Assembly: GCF_029868855.1 (NCBI RefSeq)
Contig: NZ_JARWOV010000077.1
Location: forward strand, 1-64,000
Length of the DNA: 64,000 nucleotides
Reading direction: 5' to 3'
Origin: Nocardia carnea
GTDB lineage: Bacteria; Actinomycetota; Actinomycetes; Mycobacteriales; Mycobacteriaceae
The stretch's first letter is position 1, and each line of letters begins with the position of its first letter. The notes beneath the pieces were generated by a model. That model worked only from the letters and a program-made list of their open reading frames with translations, searched no databases and had not been told where the DNA came from. Shown here in pieces: positions 1 through 7,878 of this stretch. The position numbers and the translations under genes are program-made.

Positions 1-105
1 ATCGACCGGTGTCCGCAGCACCAGGGTGTTGACGAACATACCGATCAGATCGTCGAGTGCGCGTTCACCGCGGCCCGCGCTCGGGGTGCCGCTAGCGGTA
101 TAGGG
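1..105 (-). pseudogene. NRPS condensation-domain stub (edge fragment)
   Basis: Thirty-five codons read leftward off the window edge. The stretch [20 protein letters not shown] is the late core motif of nonribosomal peptide synthetase condensation domains, preceded by the usual GTP-x-AGR. Upstream of it the frame meets a stop at 106-108 and then a G/C-homopolymer block instead of the roughly 300 codons of condensation domain that should precede the motif. What is present is therefore a domain truncated at its N-terminal side. Either the synthetase is broken here or the assembly is wrong at this point. Family identity is certain; the state of the gene is not. Confidence 0.75.
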
Positions 106-485
106 TTACCCGGGCCGTCGCGCCCGCAGCCCCGCGAACCCCCCCGGGCCCCCCGCGCCCGGCCGCGGGCGTTCCTTCCCAAAAATCGGGGGGCCCCCCT
201 GGGGGGGCCCCCCCCGGCACCCCGCCCCCCCCCACCGGGCCGCCGGGCAACCCCGCGGGTGGCGGAGGGAAGCCCTTCTCCGCAGTGGTGTGATTCCGGC
301 CCGACTGCATCGGCGCGCCGCGGCCGGAGAGGATCAGTGGTCCCGACTGTTGGCGGATGCTCGGTGTCGACGGGGCCGGTGTACCTCCGTGAGTATTTTT
401 CCGGCGATCGATATTCGGCTCGGAGAGAGACCGAGCGCACCGAATCGACTTGTCCGACGACACCCCTGTGCGAGGATCGGGTGTT
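106..485. other. G/C-homopolymer block and gene-free leader
   Basis: Positions 115-245 are almost pure G and C with many runs of 6-9 identical bases, unlike any other part of the window. No credible reading frame crosses it, and the frames that stay open are proline/glycine/arginine rubbish. From about 260 the composition returns to normal. Positions 300-485 probably hold the promoter of the lipoprotein gene at 486, with a GAGGA ribosome site near 473. I see no gene here. Confidence 0.6.
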
Positions 486-905
486 ATGAATGCCGCGAGC
501 GCGGGTCGGTGGGTAGTCGCCCTGGGGATCATCGGGGCCGCGGCGGGCTGTGCGCCGGCCGAGCCGGCGCCACCCCCGGAACTGGGCTCCGAATTCACCC
601 TGTCGGGCGGCGATACCGCTGTCCTGGACGCGGGCCGGGTGACGGTGCTGTTTCGCGATGTCCCCGAGGACAGCAGATGCCCCGCCGATGTGGACTGTGT
701 GTGGGCGGGCGACGCCACCGTGCTCACCGAGGTCACGGTCGACGGTACACGGTCGGCCCATGAGCTCCATTCGAACCCGCAGTTCCCCGCCGACGTACTG
801 ACGGGCGGCTACCGGATCGCGCTGCGGTCGATAGCGCCGCCGGGATCCACCAGTGAAATCCCCCTTTCCGATTATCGCGTGAACCTGCTGGTCACCCGGG
901 AATAA
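486..905 (+). CDS. small secreted lipoprotein
   Basis: The 139-residue product begins with a short signal peptide ending in the lipobox G-A-A-A-G-C (Cys about residue 19), so it should be lipid-anchored outside the membrane. The mature part contains DSRCPADVDCVWAGDA, a Cys-Trp-Ala-Gly-Asp motif typical of a small beta-rich family of bacterial lipoproteins of unknown function; the two cysteines may form a disulfide. The ATG at 486 was chosen because it places the signal peptide at the N-terminus and has a GAGGA site upstream. It stands alone between the damaged NRPS end and the Uma2 remnant. Biochemical role unknown. Confidence 0.72.
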   Translation: MNAASAGRWVVALGIIGAAAGCAPAEPAPPPELGSEFTLSGGDTAVLDAGRVTVLFRDVPEDSRCPADVDCVWAGDATVLTEVTVDGTRSAHELHSNPQFPADVLTGGYRIALRSIAPPGSTSEIPLSDYRVNLLVTRE

Positions 906-954
906 TTCCGTTCACTTCATGGGTCACGATCGTGGCGGCGGCTACGATATGGGC

Positions 955-1515
955 ATGTCTCGGCTATCTGTCGATCATCCTGACCTCCCCGAATACATGA
1001 CGTGGGAGGAGCTCGAGGAGCTACCGGTGGAGATCGCCGAGCAGATCGAACTCTGGGACGGTCGAGTCGTCTGGGTCCGCCGAGGGCCGGCTGAGCACCA
1101 AGAGTTCACCAATCTGCTGTGGAGCGAGCTACGCCGATGCGCCCGATACGAGATGGGGCGAAGCGCCGAGCTGTGCTGGCGGGTGCATACCGAAACGAAT
1201 ATCTTTTTCGGCCGCAGCGGCAAATCCGATTTCGTCACCCCGGATTTCCTGGTTGCCCGGTGCCTTGCGGAGGCTTATCAGGATCTCCGTGCCGACGATG
1301 TCCTTCTCGCCGGAGAGGTGCTCTAGAAAAGTGCCATCGAGACGGTCAGGGCATTCGCCCTGCAGACCACTCACGGCCGGTTACCGGAAGGAGTCCGCCC
1401 GCTCTACCCCGCCAACTATTTGCTGGCCGGTAAATGGACGCCGCAAGATTCCGAGCGGATATCGATCGGCTACCCGTTTCCGATCGATATCCCCTGGTCG
1501 GCACTGGCCTTCTGA
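955..1515 (+). pseudogene. Uma2-family endonuclease with internal deletion
   Basis: The first part (from MSRLSVDHPDLPEYMTWEELE) matches the start of Uma2/DUF820 proteins, a PD-(D/E)XK-like restriction-endonuclease fold common in actinomycetes. It reaches the conserved core strand VLLAGEVL and then hits TAG at 1324-1326. In the same frame immediately after the stop, 1327-1515 encodes SAIETVRAFALQ...FPIDIPWSALAF, which is the normal family C-terminus. The roughly 30 residues that should link the two, including the YW segment and the catalytic glutamate/lysine region, are missing. A deletion ending at the stop explains this. The alternative is two truncated proteins; either way no active nuclease is expected. 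Confidence 0.72.
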
Positions 1516-1534
1516 GGCCGGTGCTATCGGGGAC

Positions 1535-2431
1535 TCATTCTCCGGGCAGGGCGCGGCGGAGTTCGGTGACTGCTATCCGGGCGGCCTCGGCGATGGCGGC
1601 GTCCACGGCCGGTAGTGCCGGGTCGGCGCGGGCGGCGCGGGTGAATACCGCCACTGCCACCGGATATTCGCCCGGGAATTCGACCACCGCGACCTCGTTG
1701 CGGATGATGCCGATGGTTCCCGTTTTACCCGCCACCGATACCGCGCGATGCGGGAAGCCCGCCGCGATCCGGTGTGGCCAGACCTGACGGCGCATCACTG
1801 CGCGCGCGAAATCTGTTTGTTGCGCCGACACCACCTCGCCGCGCCACAGTGCCGACAGCAGCCGGGTCATCTCCTCCGGTGTGGTCGCGCTCGTGTAGGC
1901 GGGATCGTAGGCGGAGACCGTCCATGCCTCGTCGTTGTCGGCCAGGGCCGCGAAGGCCTCGACCGTGCTGTGGGTATCGGTATCGGAGATCAGGCTGCGC
2001 TGGATATCGGCCGTGCCGCCGACCAGCCGGGTCCGGGTGAGTCCGAGGGATTCCAGCAGGTCGTGTACGCGGGCGAGCCCGATCTCACCCAGCAGCAGAT
2101 CTGCCGCGGCATTGTCGGACACGGTCATCATCGAGGTCGCCAGATCCCGGCGGCTCATGGTGACCGGATCGTGCAGGGCGGAGATTCCGGTGGGCCCCGG
2201 TGTGCATTCGGCGGGTGTGAGGGTGAGCCGCTCCAGTGGGTCGATCCGGCCGGCGTCCACCGCGCGGCAGTACGCGAGCAGTAGCGGAAGTTTGTACACC
2301 GAGGCGGTCACCACCCGCTCGGTGCCGCCGATGGAGACCTCCGCGGTGCCACCGTCACACCGCCTGGCGTGTAACCGGCCGGTGCAGCCCGCGTCGGCGA
2401 ACACCGCGTGGATCCGCTCGGCGACGGTCAC
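1535..2431 (-). CDS. class A beta-lactamase-like serine hydrolase without signal peptide
   Basis: A 298-residue protein with the three signatures of the beta-lactamase/PBP fold: S44-V-Y-K47, S105-D-N107 and K236-T-G. The order and spacing fit class A enzymes. It has no signal peptide or lipobox and no obvious E-x-x-L-N motif (the deacylating Glu166 in true class A enzymes), so it may act in the cytoplasm as an esterase-like hydrolase and need not destroy beta-lactams. Its GTG start overlaps the stop of the LysR gene by four bases (GTGA), so the two are co-translated. A second SxxK enzyme lies divergent on the other side of that regulator. Confidence 0.8.
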   Translation of the reverse strand: MTVAERIHAVFADAGCTGRLHARRCDGGTAEVSIGGTERVVTASVYKLPLLLAYCRAVDAGRIDPLERLTLTPAECTPGPTGISALHDPVTMSRRDLATSMMTVSDNAAADLLLGEIGLARVHDLLESLGLTRTRLVGGTADIQRSLISDTDTHSTVEAFAALADNDEAWTVSAYDPAYTSATTPEEMTRLLSALWRGEVVSAQQTDFARAVMRRQVWPHRIAAGFPHRAVSVAGKTGTIGIIRNEVAVVEFPGEYPVAVAVFTRAARADPALPAVDAAIAEAARIAVTELRRALPGE

Positions 2432-3309
2432 CGCACTCGTTCCCGGTACAGCACGCCGTCCAAGGCGTCGGCCTGTTCCTCGGCGCCCGGCCGGTGGATC
2501 ACCCGGCAGCGCAATGCCACCGCTTGCGGCGCCATCCGCAGCCAGGCGACGCCGGGGATATCGGAGGGTGGGGTGGTGGTGAGACCGAAACTGGTTCCGG
2601 CGGCCACGGCGGCGAGTATCGAGCGGTCGTCGTGCACGGTGACCGTCGGTGCGTCGAGTCCGCGTTCGCGCAGCAGGTCCCGGACCGTATCGGAGGCCGG
2701 GGGGTTGGCGGCACGCGGATACGCCGCATAAGTGAGGTCGGCGAGCATCGGGAACGCCGGACGTTCGGTGGCGGCGCTGCGATGTTCGGCGGGGACCACG
2801 ATCCAGCGCGGTAGCTTAACCACCGGCCGGGCCGCCACACCGTCCACCAGCGCCGGATGTTCGATCACCGCCACATCGCACAATCCCGACCGCACCGCCG
2901 CCACCAGATCGACCGTGGCGGCCACCGTCGTGGAAACCGCGTCGCCGCTGTTCTTCTCGGTGCGTAGCGCGGTGACGCAGGCGGTCAGGATCCGGTCGGA
3001 GAGTGCGGTGGTCGCGCCCCAGTGCACGGTGCCCCGGGTGCGGGCGATGCGCTGCGCCTCGGCCAGCAGCCGGGCCGCATCGTCGACGAGCAGCCGGGCC
3101 CGTGGCAGGAGTTGCCGGCCGGCCGCCGTGAGTACCGCGCCCTGCCGGGTGCGGTGCACGAGTTCGACACCGAGCTGTGCCTCCAGTCGTCGTAACCCCT
3201 GGGACAGCGGCGGCTGGGTCATATCCAGAACAGTGGCCGCCCGCCCGAAATGGCCCTCGTCCGCGATGGCGACGAAATAGCCGAGGTGGCGGATGAGATC
3301 CATAGCCAT
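2428..3309 (-). CDS. LysR-family transcriptional regulator
   Basis: A 293-residue protein with an N-terminal winged helix-turn-helix (AIADEGHFGRAATVLDMTQP, then PLSQGLRRLE) followed by the periplasmic-binding-like effector domain (about residues 90-285). This is normal LysR length. ATG at 3309 (MAMDLIRHL) fits the family start; ATG at 3303 is equally possible. It is transcribed away from the class A beta-lactamase at 3467 with about 160 bp between them, the classic AmpR-type arrangement, and it is coupled to the second serine hydrolase downstream. The intergenic DNA has an AT-rich patch at 3391-3410 that could hold promoter and operator. Control of both hydrolases is inference. Confidence 0.85.
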   Translation of the reverse strand: MAMDLIRHLGYFVAIADEGHFGRAATVLDMTQPPLSQGLRRLEAQLGVELVHRTRQGAVLTAAGRQLLPRARLLVDDAARLLAEAQRIARTRGTVHWGATTALSDRILTACVTALRTEKNSGDAVSTTVAATVDLVAAVRSGLCDVAVIEHPALVDGVAARPVVKLPRWIVVPAEHRSAATERPAFPMLADLTYAAYPRAANPPASDTVRDLLRERGLDAPTVTVHDDRSILAAVAAGTSFGLTTTPPSDIPGVAWLRMAPQAVALRCRVIHRPGAEEQADALDGVLYRERVR

Positions 3310-3466
3310 ATTGAACCAGCGGTACGCCCGGCCACCGTCCAACTGCGGTTTCAGCGCCGGTACAGCACGGCGAAACCTGCGTCTACCTGCTTCTATATCT
3401 ATTGCGTATCGTGTGCGGGAGTGTCGGATATTGGCGACCGGCCGCGTACCCGTGTGTGCTGCCGAT

Positions 3467-4411
3467 GTGAAAGCGATCCGATCCGAATTCCGCGTCCCGC
3501 GCCGATCGCTGGCGGCCGTACTCGCCGTCACCGCGTTCGCCGTCACCGCATGCGGTTCCGATCCGGGCGAGTCCACCACCTCGACGCCGGCCACGATCAG
3601 CCCGCCGGCCGTCGCCGACCTCAGCAATACGCTGATGGAGATCCAGGAACGCCACGACGTGCTGTTCGGGATCGCGGCCTACAGCCCGACGGGTGCGCGG
3701 ACCTTCGAGTGGAATGCCGCGGACCGGTTCGCCCTCACCTCCACCTTCAAGGTGTACGCGGTCGCCGCGCTGCTGCGACTCGCCGAACGCGGGGAAGTGG
3801 ACCTGAACGAGCGGGTGCCGATCCGGCCCGAGGACATCGTGATCGCGTCACCGACCACCAGTTACCGGGTCGGTGAGACCCTCAGCTGGTACGACCTGTG
3901 CCAAGCCGCCCTGGTGCGCAGCGACAATACAGCCGCCAATCTCATCCTCCGGCGTATCGGCGGACCGTCCGCGGTCACCGCCCTGGCCCGCATGATCGGC
4001 GATACCGAGACCAGGCTGGACCGCTGGGAACCGGCACTCAACGAGGCTCTTCCCGGGGACACCCGCGATACCAGCACCCCCGCCGCGTTCGCCGGTGGTC
4101 TGCATCGGCTGGTTCTGGGCAATGCGCTGATCCCCGAACACCGGCGGATGCTCACCGGCTGGATGCGTTCGAGCGTCACCTCGGGCGAGCGGATGCGCGA
4201 GGGGCTGCCGGTCGGCTGGGTCGCGGCCGATAAATCCGGTGCCGGCGCCTACGGCACCGTCAACGACGCCGGGGTGGTGTGGAGCCCCACCGGAACCTCG
4301 GTCGTACTGGTCGTCTTCAGCCGCTCGACCACCGGCTACCCGATGGCCGCCCCCAGCGATCAGGCTATCGCCGACGCCACCACGGCGGTCCTGGAGACCG
4401 TGACGAACTGA
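3467..4411 (+). CDS. class A beta-lactamase, lipoprotein
   Basis: The 314-residue product starts with a signal peptide ending in the lipobox A-V-T-A-C29, so it is exported and probably lipid-anchored. Catalytic signatures are complete: S92-T-F-K95, S152-D-N154, E188-P-A-L-N192 (the class A deacylation glutamate) and K256-S-G258. The third motif is KSG instead of the common KTG. It should hydrolyse penicillins and possibly cephalosporins in the cell envelope. GTG at 3467 was chosen because it gives an ordinary lipoprotein signal; upstream in-frame codons look non-coding. Divergence from a LysR gene suggests inducible expression. Nocardial FAR-1/AST-1-type enzymes are the closest analogues I know, but I could not compare sequences. 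Confidence 0.9.
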   Translation: MKAIRSEFRVPRRSLAAVLAVTAFAVTACGSDPGESTTSTPATISPPAVADLSNTLMEIQERHDVLFGIAAYSPTGARTFEWNAADRFALTSTFKVYAVAALLRLAERGEVDLNERVPIRPEDIVIASPTTSYRVGETLSWYDLCQAALVRSDNTAANLILRRIGGPSAVTALARMIGDTETRLDRWEPALNEALPGDTRDTSTPAAFAGGLHRLVLGNALIPEHRRMLTGWMRSSVTSGERMREGLPVGWVAADKSGAGAYGTVNDAGVVWSPTGTSVVLVVFSRSTTGYPMAAPSDQAIADATTAVLETVTN

Positions 4412-4416
4412 ACTCG

Positions 4417-4464
4417 CCGGGTACCTGCCACGCAGGACGGGGAAGGCGGGGCGGATGTACCCGG
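4417..4464. terminator. candidate bidirectional terminator
   Basis: Between the converging beta-lactamase and pentapeptide genes, CCGGGTAC (4417-4424) pairs perfectly with GTACCCGG (4457-4464). Inside the loop a second small hairpin is possible, CCTGC (4424-4428) with GCAGG (4432-4436). There is no T-run, which is common for actinomycete terminators. Confidence 0.4.
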
Positions 4465-4469
4465 TGGGC

Positions 4470-5111
4470 TCACTCCTGCACGGCCAGCCCGATCGCCGCG
4501 GCCAGGGTCGGCGCGAGGTCCAGGAGTTGACCGGGTGTGACGAGCGCGCCGCGCAAGAACTCCACGCCGTCGGCGATACCGATACTGTGGGCACCCCGGA
4601 AGTCGACCTTCTTCAGCTGTGCGTTCCGCACCGTCAAGGCCGATATCTCGGAACCGGGAAAGCTCACTTCCGAAAGTTTCGCGCTACCGAAATCGACGTG
4701 GCGCAGTACGCAATCGACGAAGCGGACCTTGGTCAACCGGGCGTTCCGGAAATTCACCGAGTCGAGTTTGCAGTTGTGGAAGACCACCCGGCGTAGTTCG
4801 GCGCCGCTGGCCTCCACACCCGACCAGGCGCCCTCGATCACTTCCGCGTCCAACCAGGCGGCGTCCGGCATATCGGTACCGGTGAACCGGACACCGTGCA
4901 ACCAGACATCGGCGAACCGCGCACCACCGGACACCCCGCGGTCGATATGCACCGAGCGGAAGGCGCACTGGTCGAACACCGTATGGCGGAGGTCCGGTTC
5001 GGTCAGCACCAGGTCTTCGAACCGCGTGCAGTCGTACTCACGCTCGAGATCCGGGGCGCCCGCCGGTTCCAGCCATTGTGCGAACGGTAGCTCGGCCAGT
5101 TCACGTGGCAT
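4470..5111 (-). CDS. pentapeptide-repeat protein
   Basis: A 213-residue protein whose central part (about residues 25-185) is built from pentapeptide-like units of the A(D/N)LXX type, for example VNFRNARLTKVRFVDCVLRH, which fold into a right-handed quadrilateral beta-helix. Some proteins of this fold (Qnr, MfpA) mimic DNA and protect gyrase from quinolones; most have no known role. It has the size of that group but nothing here proves gyrase binding. ATG 5111 has a good AAGGAG site upstream. It ends facing the beta-lactamase gene and has its own 160-bp upstream gap. Confidence 0.8.
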   Translation of the reverse strand: MPRELAELPFAQWLEPAGAPDLEREYDCTRFEDLVLTEPDLRHTVFDQCAFRSVHIDRGVSGGARFADVWLHGVRFTGTDMPDAAWLDAEVIEGAWSGVEASGAELRRVVFHNCKLDSVNFRNARLTKVRFVDCVLRHVDFGSAKLSEVSFPGSEISALTVRNAQLKKVDFRGAHSIGIADGVEFLRGALVTPGQLLDLAPTLAAAIGLAVQE

Positions 5112-5272
5112 TGCGCTCCTTCTACGATCCGATTCACGCCGCGACGGTCCCACTGTAGATGCCGGAACCGCGCCCCTTCGCCACCGTTCGGCCCTGTTCG
5201 CGCCGGACGATCGCGAGGCCACTGGATGCCTTCCGGGGCCGCGTACCCGGTTACCCCGGCGCAGTGCCGCTG

Positions 5273-6583
5273 TCAGCGATACAGGGGGTCGGCGGCCACC
5301 CGGTCGCGAGGAGCTGCGGCGGCGAGATGACCTCGCAGCGTGGTGGTTTCGTAGTCCGCACGGAAAAGGTCGCGGGACGCCAGCAGCGGGACCAGTTCGT
5401 CGGCGATCACCTCGAGGCTGTCGACGAGGATATCGGGTTGCAGGTTGAATCCGTCGCAGGCGTAACTGCGGTACCACTGCTCGATACGGTCGGCCAGTTG
5501 TTCGGGGGTGCCCACGAAACCGCCGTGCCCGGAACCGGAGTAGCGCGTCTGACGCAGGTACTCCCGGACGGTCGGGCGGGTCTGCCGGATCTGCTCGAGG
5601 ATGGATTCGCGGAAACCGATGCTGCCGGTGAAGATTTCCGGATCCGCGGGGCCGCGCAGTATCTCGTCCGGGAACCGCTCGTCGAGATCCAGGGTGGCGA
5701 TATCGACCCCGATGGCGTGGGACAGCCAAGCCGCCGAATACGCGCTGGGGCTCGACTCGTACAGTTCGTCGACGCGGCGCCGGGCCTCCTCCTCGGTGGA
5801 GCCGAGGGTCAGCAGCAGGCCGGGCATGATCGCGACGTCGCGGGGGTCGCGTCCGGCCCGCGCCGCACCGTCCTTCACAGTCCGGTAGTGCTCGCGCGCG
5901 GTCTCGAGGGTGATCTCGGCGGTGAATACGCCGTCGGCGTAGCGGGCGGCGATATCGCGGCCGCCGGGGGAACCGCCGGCCTGGAACAGCACCGGCATTC
6001 CCTGCGGTGAGGCGGGGGCGCGGAATTCGCCGTCGTAGTCGAAATGGGTGCCGTGATGGTGGACCCGGGCGCCGGTTCCGGCTGCCGACCACAGTGCGTG
6101 GCAGAGTTCGGCGAATTCGGCCCCGCGTTCGTAGCGCCGGCTGCGCGGTATCACCTGTTCGAGACCGAAGTTCGCGGCGGACCGGTCGTCCCGGGTGGTC
6201 ACCAGGTTCCAGCCGGCGCGGCCGTGCGAGACGTGGTCCAGGGTGAGGATCCGGGCGGCCAGGTCCACCGGGTCGTTGAAGGTGGTGGACGCGGTGGCGA
6301 TGAGACCGACGTGTTCGGTGCTGCGGGCGATATGGGCCCAGGTGACCGTCGGGTCGAGTCGGATGGGATTGGCGTCGTAGGCGGGATCGCCGAGACCCAG
6401 CGCGTCGGCGAGGAAGACCGCGTCGAGCCGGGCGCGTTCGGCGAGCCGGCCGATCCGCTCCCAATACTCGGGTTCGACGAAATCCTGGGTTCCGAGCAGC
6501 GGTGAGCGCCAGGCGGCGGGGATATAGCCGTAGACGAGCACATTGACACCGAGCAGGACGTGGCCGGTGCGGGGTTCGGTCAT
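5273..6583 (-). CDS. NtaA/SnaA/DszA-family flavin-dependent monooxygenase
   Basis: A 436-residue luciferase-like (LLM) TIM-barrel monooxygenase. The diagnostic block GLIATASTTFNDPVDLAARI followed by LDHVSHGRAGWNLVTT is that of the NtaA/SnaA/SoxA/DszA subfamily, which uses FMNH2 from a separate reductase and O2 to oxidise amines, sulfones or sulfonates. It is the last gene of a nine-gene operon, 4 bp after the SfnB-like gene, with an AAGGAG site before ATG 6583. Sitting beside SfnB-type and ABC importer genes suggests oxidative release of sulfur (or nitrogen) from an imported compound. No flavin reductase is encoded in the operon. Confidence 0.87.
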   Translation of the reverse strand: MTEPRTGHVLLGVNVLVYGYIPAAWRSPLLGTQDFVEPEYWERIGRLAERARLDAVFLADALGLGDPAYDANPIRLDPTVTWAHIARSTEHVGLIATASTTFNDPVDLAARILTLDHVSHGRAGWNLVTTRDDRSAANFGLEQVIPRSRRYERGAEFAELCHALWSAAGTGARVHHHGTHFDYDGEFRAPASPQGMPVLFQAGGSPGGRDIAARYADGVFTAEITLETAREHYRTVKDGAARAGRDPRDVAIMPGLLLTLGSTEEEARRRVDELYESSPSAYSAAWLSHAIGVDIATLDLDERFPDEILRGPADPEIFTGSIGFRESILEQIRQTRPTVREYLRQTRYSGSGHGGFVGTPEQLADRIEQWYRSYACDGFNLQPDILVDSLEVIADELVPLLASRDLFRADYETTTLRGHLAAAAPRDRVAADPLYR

Positions 6584-6587
6584 GCGG

Positions 6588-7841
6588 TCACGCTCCTTGG
6601 CCCTGCGGGCGCAGGAAGGAGTTCGATCCGCCCGCCGGTGGGGTGCCGTTGATGTAGTAGTCGCCGAGTACTCGTTCCTTGAACACGCGGGGGTTGTGCG
6701 AGGCGAGGGTGCGGGCATTGCGCCAGTGCCGGTCCAGGCCCGCGCCGACCGCGGTCGCGGAGGCGCCGAGGGCATCGAACACGGTCGCGGTGACCTCGAG
6801 CGCGGCTTCGATGACCACCGTTTGCGCCTCGTGGGTGCGCACGGTCGCCTGGACGAGCGCCTGCTGTTCGGCCTCCGCGTCCCGCCGGAAATGGGCTTCG
6901 GCGACGGCGTCGAGGGTGGCCGCCTGTTTCTCCAGCGCCGCCTCCGCCGCGAACACCCGGCCGGCCAGCACACCGATACGCTGCTGGAGCAGGGGGTCGC
7001 GGGCGGGTACCTCGTCGATGCCCAGCGGATAGTTGCGGGGCCGGCGGCGCAGCGCGGCGGCGCCGTCGCGGAACGCCGCCCGGGCAATGCCGGTCAGTAC
7101 CGACAGCAGCGCTGTCTGATAGAAGAGCCCCTGATAGGCGAAGCGTTCCTCGGCGGGGAACAGGCCGTGTTCGTCGACCACCGCGTCGTGGTAGCGGGCC
7201 GATCCGCTGGCGGTGGTCTGCTGGCCGAACCCGGTCCAGTCGTCGACGAGCGTGACGCCGGGCTGATGCCGGGCGACGAGCACGGTGACCAGGCGGTCGT
7301 CGGCGTCCTTGCCGATCACATCGAGCCAGTCCGCGTAGAGGCTGCCCGTCGCGTAGAACTTCTCGCCGGTGACCCGGGTGACTCCGTCGACGGTGCTGAT
7401 CCGGGTGCCGATATCACCGAATTTCGCGTTGTTGGCCTCGGTCCAGCCGCCGCCGACGAACTCGCCGCGGCGGAACCGGTCGAGCCAGATCTCGGTCGCC
7501 GGATGCTCCGGCGAGTTCAGCCGGTCCTCCACGAAGGCGAGGTGGTTGCGGAAGATATGCGCCACATTGGGGTCGGCGGCGCCGAGATCGGCGAGCAGGC
7601 GGAACAACTGCTGCAGGGTCGCGCCGTCGCCACCCAGTTCGCGGGGGATCCGCAGCCGGGAGAATCCGGCGTCCACCAGCTGCCGGACCTGTTCGTAGGG
7701 GAATTCGCGGGCGCGTTCCCGGGCGAGGTCGCCTTCGCCGATCCGGTCGAAGACGGGTTGATAGGTCGCGCTGAGGGATTCGTATCCGGCGTCGGGGTCC
7801 GCCAGCAGCGATCTGAGGCCGGTCGAGGTGGAGGCTGTCAT
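6588..7841 (-). CDS. SfnB/DszC-like acyl-CoA-dehydrogenase-fold oxidoreductase
   Basis: A 417-residue protein with the acyl-CoA dehydrogenase fold: N-terminal helices with a GLxxLRIPRELGG-type segment, a middle beta domain (GEKFYATGSLYADW), and a C-terminal helical domain. The subfamily is that of SfnB/DszC, whose members act as flavin-dependent monooxygenases on organosulfur compounds under sulfate starvation instead of oxidising acyl-CoA. It lacks an obvious catalytic base Glu of true dehydrogenases, although I cannot align it precisely. It lies between two luciferase-like genes in the same operon, which strengthens the sulfur-scavenging reading. Start ATG 7841. Confidence 0.82.
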   Translation of the reverse strand: MTASTSTGLRSLLADPDAGYESLSATYQPVFDRIGEGDLARERAREFPYEQVRQLVDAGFSRLRIPRELGGDGATLQQLFRLLADLGAADPNVAHIFRNHLAFVEDRLNSPEHPATEIWLDRFRRGEFVGGGWTEANNAKFGDIGTRISTVDGVTRVTGEKFYATGSLYADWLDVIGKDADDRLVTVLVARHQPGVTLVDDWTGFGQQTTASGSARYHDAVVDEHGLFPAEERFAYQGLFYQTALLSVLTGIARAAFRDGAAALRRRPRNYPLGIDEVPARDPLLQQRIGVLAGRVFAAEAALEKQAATLDAVAEAHFRRDAEAEQQALVQATVRTHEAQTVVIEAALEVTATVFDALGASATAVGAGLDRHWRNARTLASHNPRVFKERVLGDYYINGTPPAGGSNSFLRPQGQGA

Positions 7842-7878
7842 GGGGTCCCTTCGGTAAGTCGGTGCACTGCGCGCGGTT

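Noticed and set aside
45..770. Long leftward open frame over the lipoprotein gene
   Set aside because: Antisense to a convincing lipoprotein gene and crosses the G/C-homopolymer block; product is Gly/Pro/Arg-rich without a fold.
5112..6464. Leftward frame extending the pentapeptide gene upstream
   Set aside because: The extension is Arg/Pro-rich shadow of the monooxygenase gene; the pentapeptide gene has its own ATG and ribosome site at 5111.
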